From assembly GCA_012932865.1 (NCBI GenBank), contig SAXG01000040.1, positions 1 to 64,000 on the forward strand: a stretch of DNA of 64,000 nt, in the 5' to 3' direction. Shown here one piece after another: positions 1 through 11,238 of the stretch. Below the pieces are notes generated by a model. That model had not been told where the DNA came from, ran no database searches, and was given only the letters and a program-made list of their open reading frames with translations. Source of the stretch: Amylostereum areolatum. Lineage: Eukaryota > Basidiomycota > Agaricomycetes > Russulales > Stereaceae. The position numbers and the translations under genes were made by a program. Position 1 is the first letter of the stretch, and every line of letters starts with the position of its first letter.

Positions 1-623
1 AACGCGACGGCCGTCGGCGAGGCGTACACGACCTTGCTGGACCAGGGGGCTGATTCGTGAGTGTGTTCTCTTTGGGTATCTGGGCATGCTTTTCGCTCAT
101 CGCGGTGTCCTAAAAAATGCAGGATTCTGTGCCATTTAGTCGCAGGGGGTGCGTCCGTTCGACTCGCGGGGACACCGCAGAGTGTTGACGTTCGCCTTTG
201 ACAGGAAAAGTCGCGGAAAACGCCAACATCGACTCCGCCGTCACCCCGAAGTGGCGTACGGCCAAAACCCACGTACGCTTTTTGCCCGGCTTGACCGCAT
301 TCTATCCTCTGACCTCCCGTTTCAAGGTCATCGTGACCTACCACTGGGACGATTCCGCCACGCTGGACGAAGTCGAGGCTTTCAAACAAAAGTTGACGAC
401 CCAGTCCGTCCCGGTGCTGTCCGCGCTCAGCGGCGAGGCGGACCCGGGCTCGTACTCGAACGAGGCGGATGTGCGCGAGCCGAACTGGAAGACGACGTTC
501 TACGGGACGAACTATGCCCGTCTCGAGGCGGTCAAGGCGGCGTATGATCCTGAAGACCTGTTCATCGTTGCAACGGGCGTTGGGAGCGATCGGTGGGACG
601 CGCAGGGCATGTGCCGGGTGTGA
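1..623 (+). CDS. FAD-linked oxidoreductase with BBE domain, C-terminal part (5' end outside window)
   Basis: Three exons, 1-56, 123-148 and 205-623, joined by introns of 66 and 56 nt with GT-AG ends, give one open frame to the TGA at 621-623. The product is the C-terminal end of a berberine-bridge-type FAD oxidoreductase. It contains SAVTPKWRTAKTHV and later NEADVREPNWKTTFYGTNYARL, and ends with the BBE signature YDPEDLFIVATGVGSDRW. Members of this family bind FAD covalently or tightly and oxidise small alcohols, sugars or alkaloid-like substrates, often as secreted enzymes. The FAD-binding domain and any signal peptide lie left of the window, so substrate and localisation cannot be judged. 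The frame-preserving introns support an intact 3' end. Confidence 0.85.
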
Positions 624-1029
624 GCGACGACAGGGTCAGGATGAGGGGTCTCGCGCGTTTGTATCTTTATTCTGTCGCATGAGGGTTCACGTTTTCACTG
701 TACATACACCTACAAAAATCATTGGCATTCACATTTCCACCGAAAGAGTTGCCTTGCGCAGAAAGCGCCAGCTCAGCCTGCTGCCCCTTGGTCAGCGCTT
801 TCGTCGCAGCGCCGCAGCGGTCTGCGTCACGGTCCCGCCGCCATCCCGCCGCCCCACCTAGCTGCCCTTCTGGGCACAATGCACGGCCACCATCACAGCA
901 CGGAACCCGCATGTTTTTTCGGCGGCTGGCGCTTAGTCTAAGCGCGTCACAGGCTGTCCTAGGGCCTCCTCAGGACCTAAGAAGGTCGTACCGACCTTCT
1001 TGTTCTCCCACCACTACCTACTTGGGATC

Positions 1030-1813
1030 ATGTTCACCCTTAAGGCGTTCTGGCTTTTCACCTTCGCGTTTACTTTCTGTCTCGCACAGAACACGACGGC
1101 GCCGCCTGCCTGTGCGACCGCGTGCGCCACAGTCGTCGCCACCGACGTTCAGTGCGGCAGCATGTGCGTTCTTTCCTATGTTCTATGTATTCCGGATTGG
1201 TATCGCTCGACGCTCATCGATGTGGCGGGGGGTCTAGCTCGAACACGACGTGCATATGCAACACGAACGTGCAGCAGTTCGCCACGCTTGGAGGGGAGTG
1301 TATCGGGAGTCAGTGTTCGTCGACAGACCTCGATGCGGCGAGAACGTATTTCGAGGGACTATGCCCTTCGCCATCGGGTGCGTTGTGGGCCCCTGTCTTG
1401 CTGTAGGGCGATCTCCTCATGAGTTGGTGGTGTTGGCGTTTTCAGGATCAAGCTCGGCGTCGGCGTCGGGTTCCTCAGGTGGGTTCATAATCCATCCCAC
1501 CCGTCGTAGCTCGCGCCGACCTTCCTCCCCAGCGACCTCATCCGGTAGCGCTGCCGCCTCAAGCAGGCCATCCGCCGCGTCGACCTCTATTTCCCAATCC
1601 GCGACGCGATCCCCCACGTCCGCCTCGCCCACCACGACTACGACCTCGCCCGCAGGATTGACGACGATTCTGCCGGGGTCTACGACCGCGAGCGCCCCTG
1701 CGTCCAATCAGACCGGGAACGGGGGTCTGTCGGCGAGGGGTGCGGTCACCGAGACTCTTCTTATGTGGGGTCAGTTTGGCGTTTTGCTGGCTGCGTGCGG
1801 TGTCTTCGTGTAG
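1030..1813 (+). CDS. GPI-anchored CFEM domain protein
   Basis: Proposed exons are 1030-1163, 1238-1377, 1446-1478 and 1533-1813. The ATG at 1030 opens a hydrophobic signal peptide ending near CLAQN. Exons 1-2 encode a CFEM-like cysteine domain: ACATAC, then CGS, CICNTN, ECIGSQC and a closing YFEGLC. A Ser/Thr/Pro-rich linker of about 80 residues follows. The C-terminus is hydrophobic (LLMWGQFGVLLAACGVFV) after a small-residue stretch, which is a GPI-anchor signal. CFEM proteins of fungi sit in the wall or membrane and function in haem/iron uptake, adhesion or host interaction; which of these applies is unknown. The last intron (54 nt, in frame) could be retained, giving an 18-residue longer linker. 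Confidence 0.85.
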
Positions 1814-2507
1814 GTGCACCCATGGGCTGTACAGACTGAATTTCCTCTCTTTTTCTGTGTTTGATTCACATGTATTCGTGGAGCTCGCGGATGTATTTGC
1901 TTTACCTATGACCACAGATTCTCTCGACATTGCGGGTGTGTACCCGGCAGCTTTACAACGTTCACGGAGTCGCAAAACCATGGCACCGCGTCATGGCGGT
2001 AACCGTAACCCGAATTTCGCTTCGCCTCGTTCCTTTCATGTTCGCTGTGTGACCTTAACGGAGACATTCAGGTTTAACTCCCGTATTCCCCGCAGGGACG
2101 GCCATTCAATATTCACCCTTCAATAAAACTTGGCTGGCCGAGCCGCCGACAACCTTCCCTGGTGTGATTTCTTGCCCATGTTTTCCTTGCTGTGAAATCG
2201 CTCATCGGAAGCAATACCTAGGTGGCAAGTACGACGTCACCATCGCCGTCCATGGTATCCCTTCCAAGGTGGAGAACGCGCACCAGCAGATCCGTCATCG
2301 TTGGATGGGCACTGGTTCGTGCGGATGGCGGGTTGTATGAAGTCGTTCGGCCTGTTCGAATGGCTTAGCCCCGACTCCACCACTTACACACCCTCTGCGT
2401 AAAGCACTGTTTTCATTGCGTTTCACACATACAAATGCTTTCCTCGTTCATCACAATCTCCGTTATTTAACGCCAACTACACTTAGACTGGCGTCCTGAC
2501 CCAATGA
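1814..2507. other. Intergenic region; possible remnant of the transposase N-terminus
   Basis: No complete gene is supported here. Around 2249-2263 one frame reads PWYPF, a motif seen near the N-terminus of Plavaka transposases, but the frame is not sustained. This may be a decayed or unrecognised 5' exon of the downstream transposase. Confidence 0.3.
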
Positions 2508-5354
2508 GGACATAATCCTGTACATCTCTCATTCTCTCTGGGTCCCTCATATGTATCTTCTGAGTTCTCGAAATGCGGTCCATATGCGTCTTATCGGCAC
2601 CTATACAAAACTATTGACAACATCAAACACGGCGATGCACCATGGCAATGCTTTACCACATCATTCGCAGGGGATGTACCGGACAACGCACCCAAGTGGA
2701 AGAAGCAACAGTACCATGTCTGGTATAGGGATCCGGACGTCGTGATTCGCAACATGCTCGAGAATCCCGACTTCGCTGGTCAGTTCGACACCTCCGCGTA
2801 CAAGTTCTACGACGCGTCGGGAAAGCGCCGCTGGACAAACTTTATGTCTGGGAACTTCGCGTGGCGTCAAAGTGTAAGCTCTTCGTATACTCGACTGAAG
2901 ACGTATCCCTGATCATGTGTTTATGCTTTTAGGACAAGATCTATGCGGCTGATCACAGCACGGCGGGCGCAATGTATGTGGCCGTCATACTAGGCAGTGA
3001 CAAGACTACTGTCTCTGTCGCCACCGGGCACGTCGAGTACCACCCTCTTTATCTTTCGATCGGTAATCCACACAACAGCACGCGGCGCGCGCATCGCAAC
3101 ACTGTCATACCGATCGGCTTTTTGGCCATTCCAAAGTGTGCGTAGTATCATCCCACGCTGGTTCGTGTCGAACGTACCTCTCATATTGTCTGTCCCCCAG
3201 CTGACCGCAAATACGACCGTGATCCTGCCTTCAAAACATTCAAGCGGCAGCTCTACCATGCATCCTTGAGCGCAATCCTGCAGACCCTCCGCCCTGCGAT
3301 GACGACTCCGGTTGTGCGTCGATGCCCCGATGGGCACTTCCGCCGGATCATCTTCGACCTGGGACCAATCATCGCCGATTACCCCGAGCAGGTGATGCTA
3401 GCTGGGATTGTACAAGGCTGGTGTGGACGGTTCGTCGTGGGCTCAGGTGCACAACAGGCTTGGTTTGCTTACATTGAACGCAGATGCGATGCCCAGAACT
3501 CTGACCTTGATGGCGAGGCTGTTCGCCGGACAAGAGAGATGACGGACTACATGGTCGAAGCCTTTTCCTCACAAGAACTTTGGGACAATTTTGGGATAGA
3601 TGACGAGGTTGTTGTAAGTCATCTGTACCCTTTCATCCCCGCGAACCTGACACATCTGAAACAGCCATTCACAAATGACTTTCCGAGGGCGGACATCCAC
3701 GAGCTGCTGGCACCTGACATCCTTCACCAAATTATCAAGGGCTCCTTCAAAGACCACCTTGTGGAATGGGTCGAGCAATATCTCGTCCTTTCCCATGGCG
3801 AGGCCCGAGCCGGCGAGATGATGGACGATATTGATCGGCGGTACGTTCAAGTTTCTCTTTACTAGACTTGTTCACCATACTCAACATGACTGGTCACTTC
3901 GACAGACTTGCGGCTGCACCCGCTTTTTCAGGTCTTCGTCGGTTCGCAGACGGACGGCGTTTCAAGCAGTGGACAGGAGACGATTCGAAAGCGCTCATGA
4001 AGGTATTAAACATGATATATAATACTATGTGTGCTCCGACTTATTTTCTTCCTTGATAGGTGTACATACCGGCTGTTGCAGAGTATCTCCCAGCTTCCAT
4101 GGTCCAATGCATCAGTGCCTTCATGGACTTTTGTTATCTGGTCCGGCGCTCTGAAATCGACGAAGACACCTTGGCTGAAATTGAGGATGCCGTCGCCCGC
4201 TTCCACCACCACCGAGAAATATTTCAAACCACAGGTGTTCGACCCAACGGCTTTTCCCTCCCTCGGCAACATTCAATGTCCCATTATGTTTACCTGATCC
4301 AAGAATTTGCGGCCCCCAACGGCCTGTGTTCATCTATCACCGAGTCTCGCCACATCACGGCCGTCAAAAAACCATGGCGTCGCAGCAACCGATACGAGGC
4401 CCTTGGCCAAATGCTCCTCATTAACCAGCGGCTTGACAAGTTGGCAGCTGCCCGAGCCGACTTCGTCAACCGTGGCATGCTTCCCGGCCGTTATCGCGCA
4501 ATTCCCCCACACCTTGTCCGTATTGAGCCTGTCCTCGATGATGACAATGAAGACTCTGCCTCTCACGCGATCAACTGTATCAACATCGAGGATGCCGGGC
4601 CCGTCGATGGGGAGGTTCTCGGCAACGTAACCCTTCCACAACGTGCCGGTAAGTATCCATCTGCATCTTGAAACATAATCCTGTGAGCTCACTGCAAGTT
4701 ACAGCGCGTGGATACCCGTCAAATATATACGCGATTGCGGAACAAATACACGAACCCCTACTCCCTGTCCTCACACGTCGCTTTCTCTTCCACCAGCTCC
4801 ACCCAGACGTCAGTACAACTCCCAGCCAACTGCCCCAACTGAAACAAAGCACGCGAATCCGTGTCTATCATTCTGCACGTGCCACCTTCTATGCCCCCAG
4901 TGATGTATCAGGCCTCCAGGGCATGCGCCGCGAAATCATCCGCTCGACCCCACGCTGGCGGAAGACGGGACCCCGTTGGGACTGTGTCTTCATTGTGGAA
5001 GACGAATCAAAATCTGGAATGCGGGGCCTGGCTGTCGCCCGCGCCCGACTGTTCTTTTCATTCGAACACGGTGGAACCGTGTATCCATGCGCTCTACTCA
5101 ACCATTTTGAACGCATCGGCACTTGCCCAGACCCCATCACGGGTATGTGGAAGGTTAGACCACAGCGTAATCGGCGGGGACAACTACAGACTGTCGAGCA
5201 TCTCGACACCTTCCTCCGATCTGCCCATCTCATGCCTGTTTATGGCGATGGTCCTTTGCCTACAGACTTTCATTACACATATTCTCTGGACGTGTTCAAT
5301 TCGTACTACGTTAACAAATACATAGACCACCACGCGAATGAAATTGCATTCTAA
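2508..5354 (+). CDS. Plavaka-family transposase (5' end uncertain)
   Basis: Eight exons join in frame: 2508-2873, 2933-3137, 3201-3429, 3484-3613, 3665-3840, 3906-4002, 4060-4648 and 4705-5354. All introns are 51-65 nt with GT-AG ends, giving about 813 codons without a stop. The product carries the conserved Plavaka blocks: YHVWYRDPDVVIRNML, MSGNFAWRQ, ILGSDKTTVSVATG, PLYLSIGN, CPDGHFRR, FPRADIHELLAPDILHQIIKG, RRFKQWTGDDSKALMKVY, LPRQHSMSHY and SSITESRHITAVKKPWRRS. Plavaka is a KDZ/CACTA-related DNA transposon group common in mushrooms; the transposase cuts and pastes the element in the nucleus. The zinc-finger N-terminus expected in the family was not found and no start codon is certain. The stop overlaps the convergent gene by 4 nt. 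Apart from the 5' end the coding region looks intact. Confidence 0.85.
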
Positions 5355-6481
5355 TCCACCGTCACCGCGCGTACATCCTGAGTTTGTGACGGGTTCGCAA
5401 TCATGTCAAGAAACTCCCATACCGGGGTGAACCCCGGCTCATCGAAGAGTCCCAGCCCATCCTCCTGACCTGGAGCAACCGCTGGTGCGCGGCGCTGCGA
5501 AGTAGAATGCAGAGACGGGAGTGATTGCGATCGTTGACGTTTGGCAGGGTGAGGGAGTGGCGAGGATTCTCTTTTGGCACTCGTTCCAGCACGAGCGCAG
5601 GGAAAAGACTGATCGCTATCCTCGTCGGAAGAGGCACTACAGAGCGCGAGCATCAGTATATCGGACGATGACAAGATGAACATGACGACGCACGATTGCA
5701 ACTCTAGATCACCGCCATGCATAGATCTTGAGCTAGCGGGGCTAGAGGCTGGAAGGTGTCCCATCTTGCTTTGAGAAGCACGGACGAGCCGGGAATTTGG
5801 ACGGGTAGGACCCAGCGGCGAAGAAGGTGTTGCAACAGAGAGATCGAGGTCCGACAGGGGACGAAAGCGGGGCACATCTACACAGGACTACCTTTGAGTG
5901 GAAGAGATTCATGTCAGAGATAGAGCTTCGCACCTGCACCCAGATCCTCCTCCGTATTGGAGGCGTCCTCTGATCCAAAGCTATTCCCTCTCTCCAACAT
6001 CATACCAGCCAAACGGTCGGGTTCAGAGTCGGCCACAAAGCGGGGTGAATCATGCAGGAGCTTAGATCTCTTGCTTTCAGGTGGCCAAGGAGATTCCTTG
6101 GTGGTTGGCGTACGAGGTAACGCGTCAACAGGACCAGTTGGTGAGAACTGCTTGAGGGTCCCATTAATTATCTGGATGCGCTAAAGAATGGGATTGGGAT
6201 TGGAATTCGGCGATGGAAAAAGAACGAGAAAGCGCACCAAAGGTTTGGGATCAGGTCCAGGGATGAGATGAATATCACAAACCCCATAACCGTGGAATGT
6301 CACGGTCACTCCCTGCTCCGGGATACGACCGCTGCTCGTCGCCGGTGAGAGTGTTGAAACAGCGGAAGTACCATCAACAATCTAGAGTACACACTGGGTT
6401 AATGGATAAGACGACGAGTTGATCGCAGAAATGCACCTCCCACGCGGTTCCCATGCAAATCTTGTAGGGTTTATCCTCCAT
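5351..6481 (-). CDS. Hypothetical protein convergent with the Plavaka transposase
   Basis: Minus-strand exons 6481-6437, 6381-6238, 6180-5934 and 5877-5351 join through introns of 55, 57 and 56 nt, all GT-AG, to an intact frame of about 320 residues starting MEDKPYKICMGTAWEIVDG. An N-terminal block (VTVTFHGYGVCDIHLIPGP, then RIQIINGTLKQF) looks folded. The rest is Ser/Pro-rich and charged, with a basic patch (PAKRQRSQ) that could be a nuclear localisation signal. I do not recognise the family. Its stop (5351-5353) overlaps the transposase stop, so the two genes are tail to tail without any spacer. That arrangement and the shared integrity suggest it is a second gene of the same transposon. 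A host gene is the alternative. The last exon may contain one more intron. Confidence 0.6.
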
Positions 6482-6650
6482 AGTGTGTGCCGACGTCCGA
6501 CGTCAATGAGCGGGACGGATAAGCGGGCGTTGAGCAAAAATTTCGACAAGTGAACTTTCCGCGTTCGTGCGCGTGTGGGAATAACTTGCCTGCAGGCTCT
6601 GGCCTGCCGCACAATGGTTTGGATTACAAAGGTCGATTAACGGACTCGTA

Positions 6651-8217
6651 TCCACACTATATTTCACATTTAGATATAGAATAGCACTATCTATGGAACA
6701 AAAATATGTCTGGCGAGATAAGCATAATAAATTTAAGGTGGAGCTTCAAGAGGAAGAAATGAGCTCTGAGGTCACATGACCCCCAACGCGGGTCAAACAT
6801 CCAGTTCAATTTCTACACTCTCACACCCTCCCTCCTTGTGCCTCCGCGCTCCCGCCATCTCGCCTACATTACTGGAGCGGCACAAATCCATATGTCAGGA
6901 TCCATGGGCTGGAAGGCCACCTGCAGAACGGCCTCAAAGGAGCGATGCAACGCACCAACACCAAGATCTGTTCTCCCAAGGTTCTCGTACGCCCGCCTCT
7001 CCCTGTTCATTCCGCTGATCCTGACGGCTACGTTCCGTAGGCTTTGGCAGTGCGGCGCGCACATCCGCAGGATGAGGGAGTGCGGAGAGTGCTATGGAAC
7101 CAATGTGAGTCCGTCGCTTGTCAGAACAACGGCAACTCACTCCTTTCCCCCCCTAAAAAAAAACCTCCCACGGACAACGCTTTCACGACGTCAACCTCAT
7201 CCGTCCACTCAAAATGCGCTCTGACGCCACAAGTCAATCAGAGCGAGACCGAGAGACAAGCTGGGAAAAGACACTGGTGAGTGACGGGTGTCTCGACGGC
7301 ATCGCAAATGCTCACCTCCTCCACAACCCCGTCCCCCACATGCACGCACGTCGTTCGTACCCTCGGCCCTCCACCCGCCCACCCCATTTCAAGATGCACG
7401 CCTAATCGCCCGCACCACACGACTGGAGCTGTACACGCGTGCGTCCCATGCAGCGACATCGTCAGTCGCGTTCCGCTGCGTCTGGGAGAAGCGTACGTGC
7501 GAATGGGGTAAGTGTGTCTGTTTTTCGTCGACGATGTGGTGTGCTTACAGCATATCAGGACACGCACATCGAGGTGGAGTCGCATTTTGCGTACAACACG
7601 ACCCTTGACCTCTCACACGAGCGAGACTCAGGTTGGTGAGCACGAAAAAACGCCTTCGCTGAAAAAGCTGAGGTGCGGGTTCTCTCGCAGTGCGTACTAA
7701 TATTCACGATGAAGCCCTAGTACTGCCCCCCTGTCTCCCTTCACCGCCCCTATCATCCCGAGTCTCTCCTGTAGCATACTCCTCATGTTTATGGGACTGG
7801 TCTAATATATGAGTGCCGTTCAATCTCGATGCGTATCAGTTTGTACTACCGTAAGATTAAATGCAAGTGTAACGACTCGGCCTGGTAGTCTGGAGACTGG
7901 CTGATGATTTCGATCTCTGCTGATGAGCCTGGACTGATTCCACAAGATAAAATTGGAAAATGGCCAGGAGCTCAGGCTACGTCAGGCCCGCCAGGACCTG
8001 TCCAGCCGCGTCAGGTTTGGGCAGTTTTGCTGATGTGTTGGCAGTTTCCTCCTAGTCAAGGGCGTGTTTGCGCGCTTTCAGGCCTCAGGTCCCGGAATTT
8101 GTGAGTTCTCAAGCTCTCTACACCCCAGGTACTAAGGTACATATACACGCGTAACTAATCGTCTACGTCCAGATCATCTCGATGCTGCGAGAACCACTGC
8201 GTCGCTAGCCGTCCACT
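6651..8217. other. Intergenic region without a supportable gene
   Basis: 6660-6770 is AT-rich. 6776-7640 contains short protein-like stretches and several plausible splice signals (for example GTGAGT at 7276 and GTAAGT near 7508), but no chain of exons gives a recognisable or sustained product. It may be a decayed gene. 7690-8217 holds nothing I can name. Confidence 0.4.
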
Positions 8218-8219
8218 TA

Positions 8220-8432
8220 CAGTCGTTTGCATATGAGATGATAATTCGCGCGGTGAAAAATCTGTTTGTTTCTGTTTGCTTGAGCCACACAAATACCATA
8301 ATGGGCAAGATGTGCCTGATCCGTTGCCTGCCGCCACTGCCGGTTGCTCCGATCTTCCGAATAAGGCGATTGTTTGGTCCGAACAAACAAGGTTTTCACG
8401 GCGCGAATTATCATCTCATATGCAAATGACTG
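8220..8432. repeat. Foldback/MITE-like element flanked by TA
   Basis: Two arms of about 52 bp (8220-8271 and 8381-8432) are inverted copies with roughly six mismatches. The outer ends are CAGTCGTTTGCATATGAGAT and its complement. About 110 bp of unrelated sequence separate them. TA dinucleotides flank both sides (8218-8219 and 8433-8434), as expected for a Tc1/mariner-type non-autonomous element. There is no transposase. Confidence 0.7.
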
Positions 8433-8830
8433 TATACCGCACGCCCGTCATGATCCATGACCCTACACACCCATAATACTGTTGCATGTCCCTCCTCCAT
8501 ATCGTGCCATGAATTTATCTGGCCTCATTCAGGACGCGGTTCTCATGTCACGGCGGTGATGCAGGCGACAGCAGGCATCAAGTTGAAGTCCCCTCAACGG
8601 ATCTCTCCAGGACGAACATGATCGTACCGCGACCGTGAGACCCGTCCGCCGCAAAGGCGGACCTACCGTCTTATACACGAGACGTACGAACACCTTTCGC
8701 GGCCTGGGCTTGAAGACAGTATGTTGTTTTGTACCCACGGCGCCCATGATGGCATGTGCTGATCCCCCTTCAATCTTTTGCCATCAGCGGCCCAATTGCC
8801 AAGCTTTGGCCCTCCGTACAGCCAGTCGCC

Positions 8831-8837
8831 CTATAAG
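8831..8837 (+). promoter_or_regulatory. Candidate TATA box
   Basis: TATAAGT lies about 50 bp upstream of the ATG at 8884 of the two-exon gene that follows. Confidence 0.4.
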
Positions 8838-8883
8838 TAAAGCCGTCGTGTTTGAGTTGTCGTCCTCGCCAGAACATACCCTA

Positions 8884-9567
8884 ATGACGTTCACGACTCC
8901 GTACCCGTACATCTCCTCGCCTTTTCAACCTCCCGCGCCCGGCTCGCTCATGGCATGGACACAGACCCACTTCAATGGGCTGTTTCTCGCGGAGACGGAA
9001 GAGGCTCGCAAAGTGGCGTTTGCGTCCTCGCTGAGCCCGAACATTCAGGCGACAGTCAATCAAGTCCCAGCAACCGCGGATCAGATCCTTGAGCACGTCG
9101 CTCTGCAGCGGAAAGGTGTTCGGGAGAAGAATGGCTTCACTCTGAAGTGGCTGAACTGCCTAGAAGTTGTCGACAAGGTGTACGAGGATGATCAGAAGGT
9201 GCGGCGTTCCATTCTCGAACCCTTGTTCTTCGTTGCTGACTATGTAGTGCCTTGGCGTGTGTACGGCGTGACACAGACCGGCTTGGTTGGGGGATGGGTA
9301 TATGTGTCGCGCTACTACAATATCGCGAATTCGACGAAGCCGGAAGTTCAGCACGCTTGGGCCGCCCTTCACATCAAGTGCGTACATACGCCACACTTGC
9401 CTTCCTTGAGCTGTCGTACTGATGGCATCACCATGTATACTAGAGTCGAGCAGGACCCTGCCGTCGAAGCTGACGATAACGGTGACCGACGTCGGATATC
9501 GGTCATATACGAAACGTCCGTGGATACGTCGATGTTCGCCTCGACGGCATTGAACGATGTAGATTGA
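8884..9567 (+). CDS. Hypothetical protein, possibly NTF2/SnoaL-like
   Basis: Exons 8884-9377 and 9444-9567 are separated by a 66-nt intron (GTGCGT...CTAG) and give about 205 residues, MTFTTPYPYISSPFQ to NDVD. The start is the ATG that follows a TATA-like box by about 50 bp; a longer upstream open frame exists but lacks protein character. The length, the early MAWTQTHFNGLF helix and the later alternation of hydrophobic strand-like segments (ILEPLFFVADYVVPWRVYG, GGWVYVSRYYN) recall the NTF2-like fold. This is only a resemblance and no catalytic residues can be assigned. No signal peptide or membrane segment is visible. Confidence 0.5.
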   Translation: MTFTTPYPYISSPFQPPAPGSLMAWTQTHFNGLFLAETEEARKVAFASSLSPNIQATVNQVPATADQILEHVALQRKGVREKNGFTLKWLNCLEVVDKVYEDDQKVRRSILEPLFFVADYVVPWRVYGVTQTGLVGGWVYVSRYYNIANSTKPEVQHAWAALHIKCVHTPHLPSLSCRTDGITMYTRVEQDPAVEADDNGDRRRISVIYETSVDTSMFASTALNDVD

Positions 9568-9662
9568 CCGGTGACCTTCTGATACTTAAGTACGTGGACC
9601 GCCGGCCTCGTTCGGTCACTTTGAATGCAGTCATGTAAGCAGTTTCGGCCATTTATATAGAT

Positions 9663-9737
9663 GGGTGCATGGTGTAGTTGGTTTATCACGCTCGCTTAGC
9701 ATGTGAGAGGTGTCCGGTTCAATTCCGGATGCGTCCA
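9663..9737 (+). tRNA. tRNA-Ala (anticodon AGC)
   Basis: A full cloverleaf folds without an intron: acceptor stem 9663-9669 with 9730-9736, D arm 9672-9689, anticodon stem 9691-9695 with 9703-9707, loop TTAGCAT (anticodon AGC), variable AGGTG, T arm 9713-9729, discriminator A at 9737. The third acceptor pair is G:U, the identity element for alanyl-tRNA synthetase, which independently supports alanine. A T-run follows at about 9747 as a pol III terminator. Confidence 0.93.
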
Positions 9738-10382
9738 GTGCCAGTAATTTTTATTTTATGTTGTTAATCTGTTTTGATGCCATCTGAAGTTGAGTACGTT
9801 CAAACTTAGTGTTGCACAAACTATAGAGTATACTTAAATATAATCATATTAATACGGAAAAATATCGATATATTACGGCTGCTGTGTATTTTGAACCACC
9901 ATAATGTAATTGGGTACAGTATGATATAGTACGAGTACAATATGCTATGGACTCAATATTTATTTATATTCTGAGTATGCCAGAAGTAGGCTTATCTACT
10001 TGACCAGTGAGCTTCAAGATGCCTTTAAGAGACAGGTAACACATACCCAAATTGAAGTCAATACCTCTGGTAACGGCGAGAACACTCCGGGGTTTGCTAG
10101 TGGCTCATTTCCATTCTTGGAAAGGCTGCCACCAAAGTGCCGCTGTTTCTCACGACTTCTCGCCGGTGGCGGAAGCATCCCGTCAGCAAGCAACGGCATC
10201 CCATCACTGCCAACAATGGCAGACTTCATCTTCTACATGATGTCCAGACAAGAATAACTTATAGCCATCATAGCCTTAGCCCATATCATACCTCTGGCTC
10301 AGGGCAAAAAATATAAATTAGATACAAATAAATAAGAATATTTGACCATTATGATATGATATACACCGCCGGACGAAGTCAA
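9738..10382. other. AT-rich intergenic region left of the nested transposon block
   Basis: Strongly AT-rich between about 9740 and 10000 and again at 10290-10370. A small open frame at 10000-10257 has no ATG at its start and no recognisable content, so it is not called. Confidence 0.5.
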
Positions 10383-10387
10383 CCCTG

Positions 10388-10935
10388 TGTTAAGGACGGT
10401 CCTTATCACGTGACAAGCGGCTCAGGCTACAGTACTCGTATGTGTGAGAAGTGGGATCAGGTGATCCAGACGTCTCAGTTATACGAAGGTTGAGGTCGAT
10501 AAGCGAGGCAGTAAGTCTTCACGGAAGACTCAGGCGAGCTTTCGACTTAGTTACTTTGGGTTCTCTTTAATAGCTTTAAGAGGAGGTTCTATTTAGAACA
10601 GTCCTGTATTTACAAAGAGAACGAGCTGGGGAATAGCTCGTTCCTCGAGCCTCCTTTTATAAGAAAGGAGATCGAGTAAATATGCGTACATTTGGTGACG
10701 GTCGTATCAAGTATCTACGGAGACGAGACTGGGGCACAGTCGTGGCTGTATCGTTGAGACGGTGACGATCTGTGGCACTGTCGTGGTTGCGTCGTTGAGA
10801 CGACGACGATCTGTGGCACTGTCATGGTTACGTCGTTGAGACGGTTACGAACTGGGCACAGTCGTAATCCGTCGTTTAGCGACGTCCCTCCCATTAAGGA
10901 AATAGAAAATGGAATACCTAAATGGAGTTGTAACA
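10388..10935 (-). repeat. B0 3' LTR (548 bp, minus orientation)
   Basis: Begins TGTTAAGGACGG and ends GTTGTAACA, so the ends are TGTTA/TAACA. It is flanked on the left by the target duplication CCCTG and on the right by the complement of a polypurine tract. It matches the split 5' LTR pieces with only a few differences but differs clearly from the B1 LTR in its middle part. Confidence 0.93.
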
Positions 10936-11165
10936 CTAGCCCCCTCTCTAGAATCTACGTCCCGTAGATTCATGAATTGGATTGCCGTCAGAGGGATCTC
11001 TTGAATGGGTTCTTGATCGTTTGTTCGTCGCCATCGTTGAAGGACGATGGTTGATGCGAGAAGAGTGAACATTGTGAGTCCTACGATGACGCCTAGGACG
11101 ATGATGAGCCAACGAGGGGTGGTTGCGGTAAAGATCGTAAGATCGGGTGATTGTGTGGGCTGCAT
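10845..11165 (-). CDS. B0 accessory ORF Z: small single-pass membrane protein
   Basis: From the ATG at 11165 the frame encodes about 106 residues. A short polar N-terminus (MQPTQSPDL) is followed by one long hydrophobic segment, roughly residues 18-42 (WLIIVLGVIVGLTMFTLLAS), then WRR and an acidic/polar tail. The frame crosses the polypurine tract and stops inside the LTR. A homologue with the same layout lies in B1 (38161-38601), with the membrane segment conserved in character but varied in sequence. It is the last ORF before the 3' LTR, the position an env gene occupies in retroviruses, but no envelope domain, signal peptide or cleavage site is visible. Confidence 0.6.
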   Translation of the reverse strand: MQPTQSPDLTIFTATTPRWLIIVLGVIVGLTMFTLLASTIVLQRWRRTNDQEPIQEIPLTAIQFMNLRDVDSREGASVTTPFRYSIFYFLNGRDVAKRRITTVPSS

Positions 11166-11238
11166 CACGCTTCTGAGTTTTTTGTTTTGATGTTCACTCC
11201 TTTTATCCTTATCCGGAATCAAGCGATGAAATTCTATT

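Larger units (their letters stand above)
2240..6650. mobile_element. Plavaka-type DNA transposon (limits approximate)
   Basis: The region spans the Plavaka transposase and the convergent gene. I could not identify terminal inverted repeats or a target duplication by eye, so both borders are estimates. Confidence 0.5.

Noticed and set aside
5351..6481. Convergent gene as a TET/JBP dioxygenase, as known from some KDZ transposons
   Set aside because: No HxD...H iron-binding arrangement or other TET/JBP motif is visible in the translated exons.
6776..7640. Possible multi-exon gene
   Set aside because: Short protein-like stretches with splice-like sites exist, but no chain gives a product longer than about 40 residues per exon or a recognisable domain.
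10000..10257. 85-codon frame in AT-rich DNA
   Set aside because: Starts with TTG, no homology recognised, no neighbouring exon.
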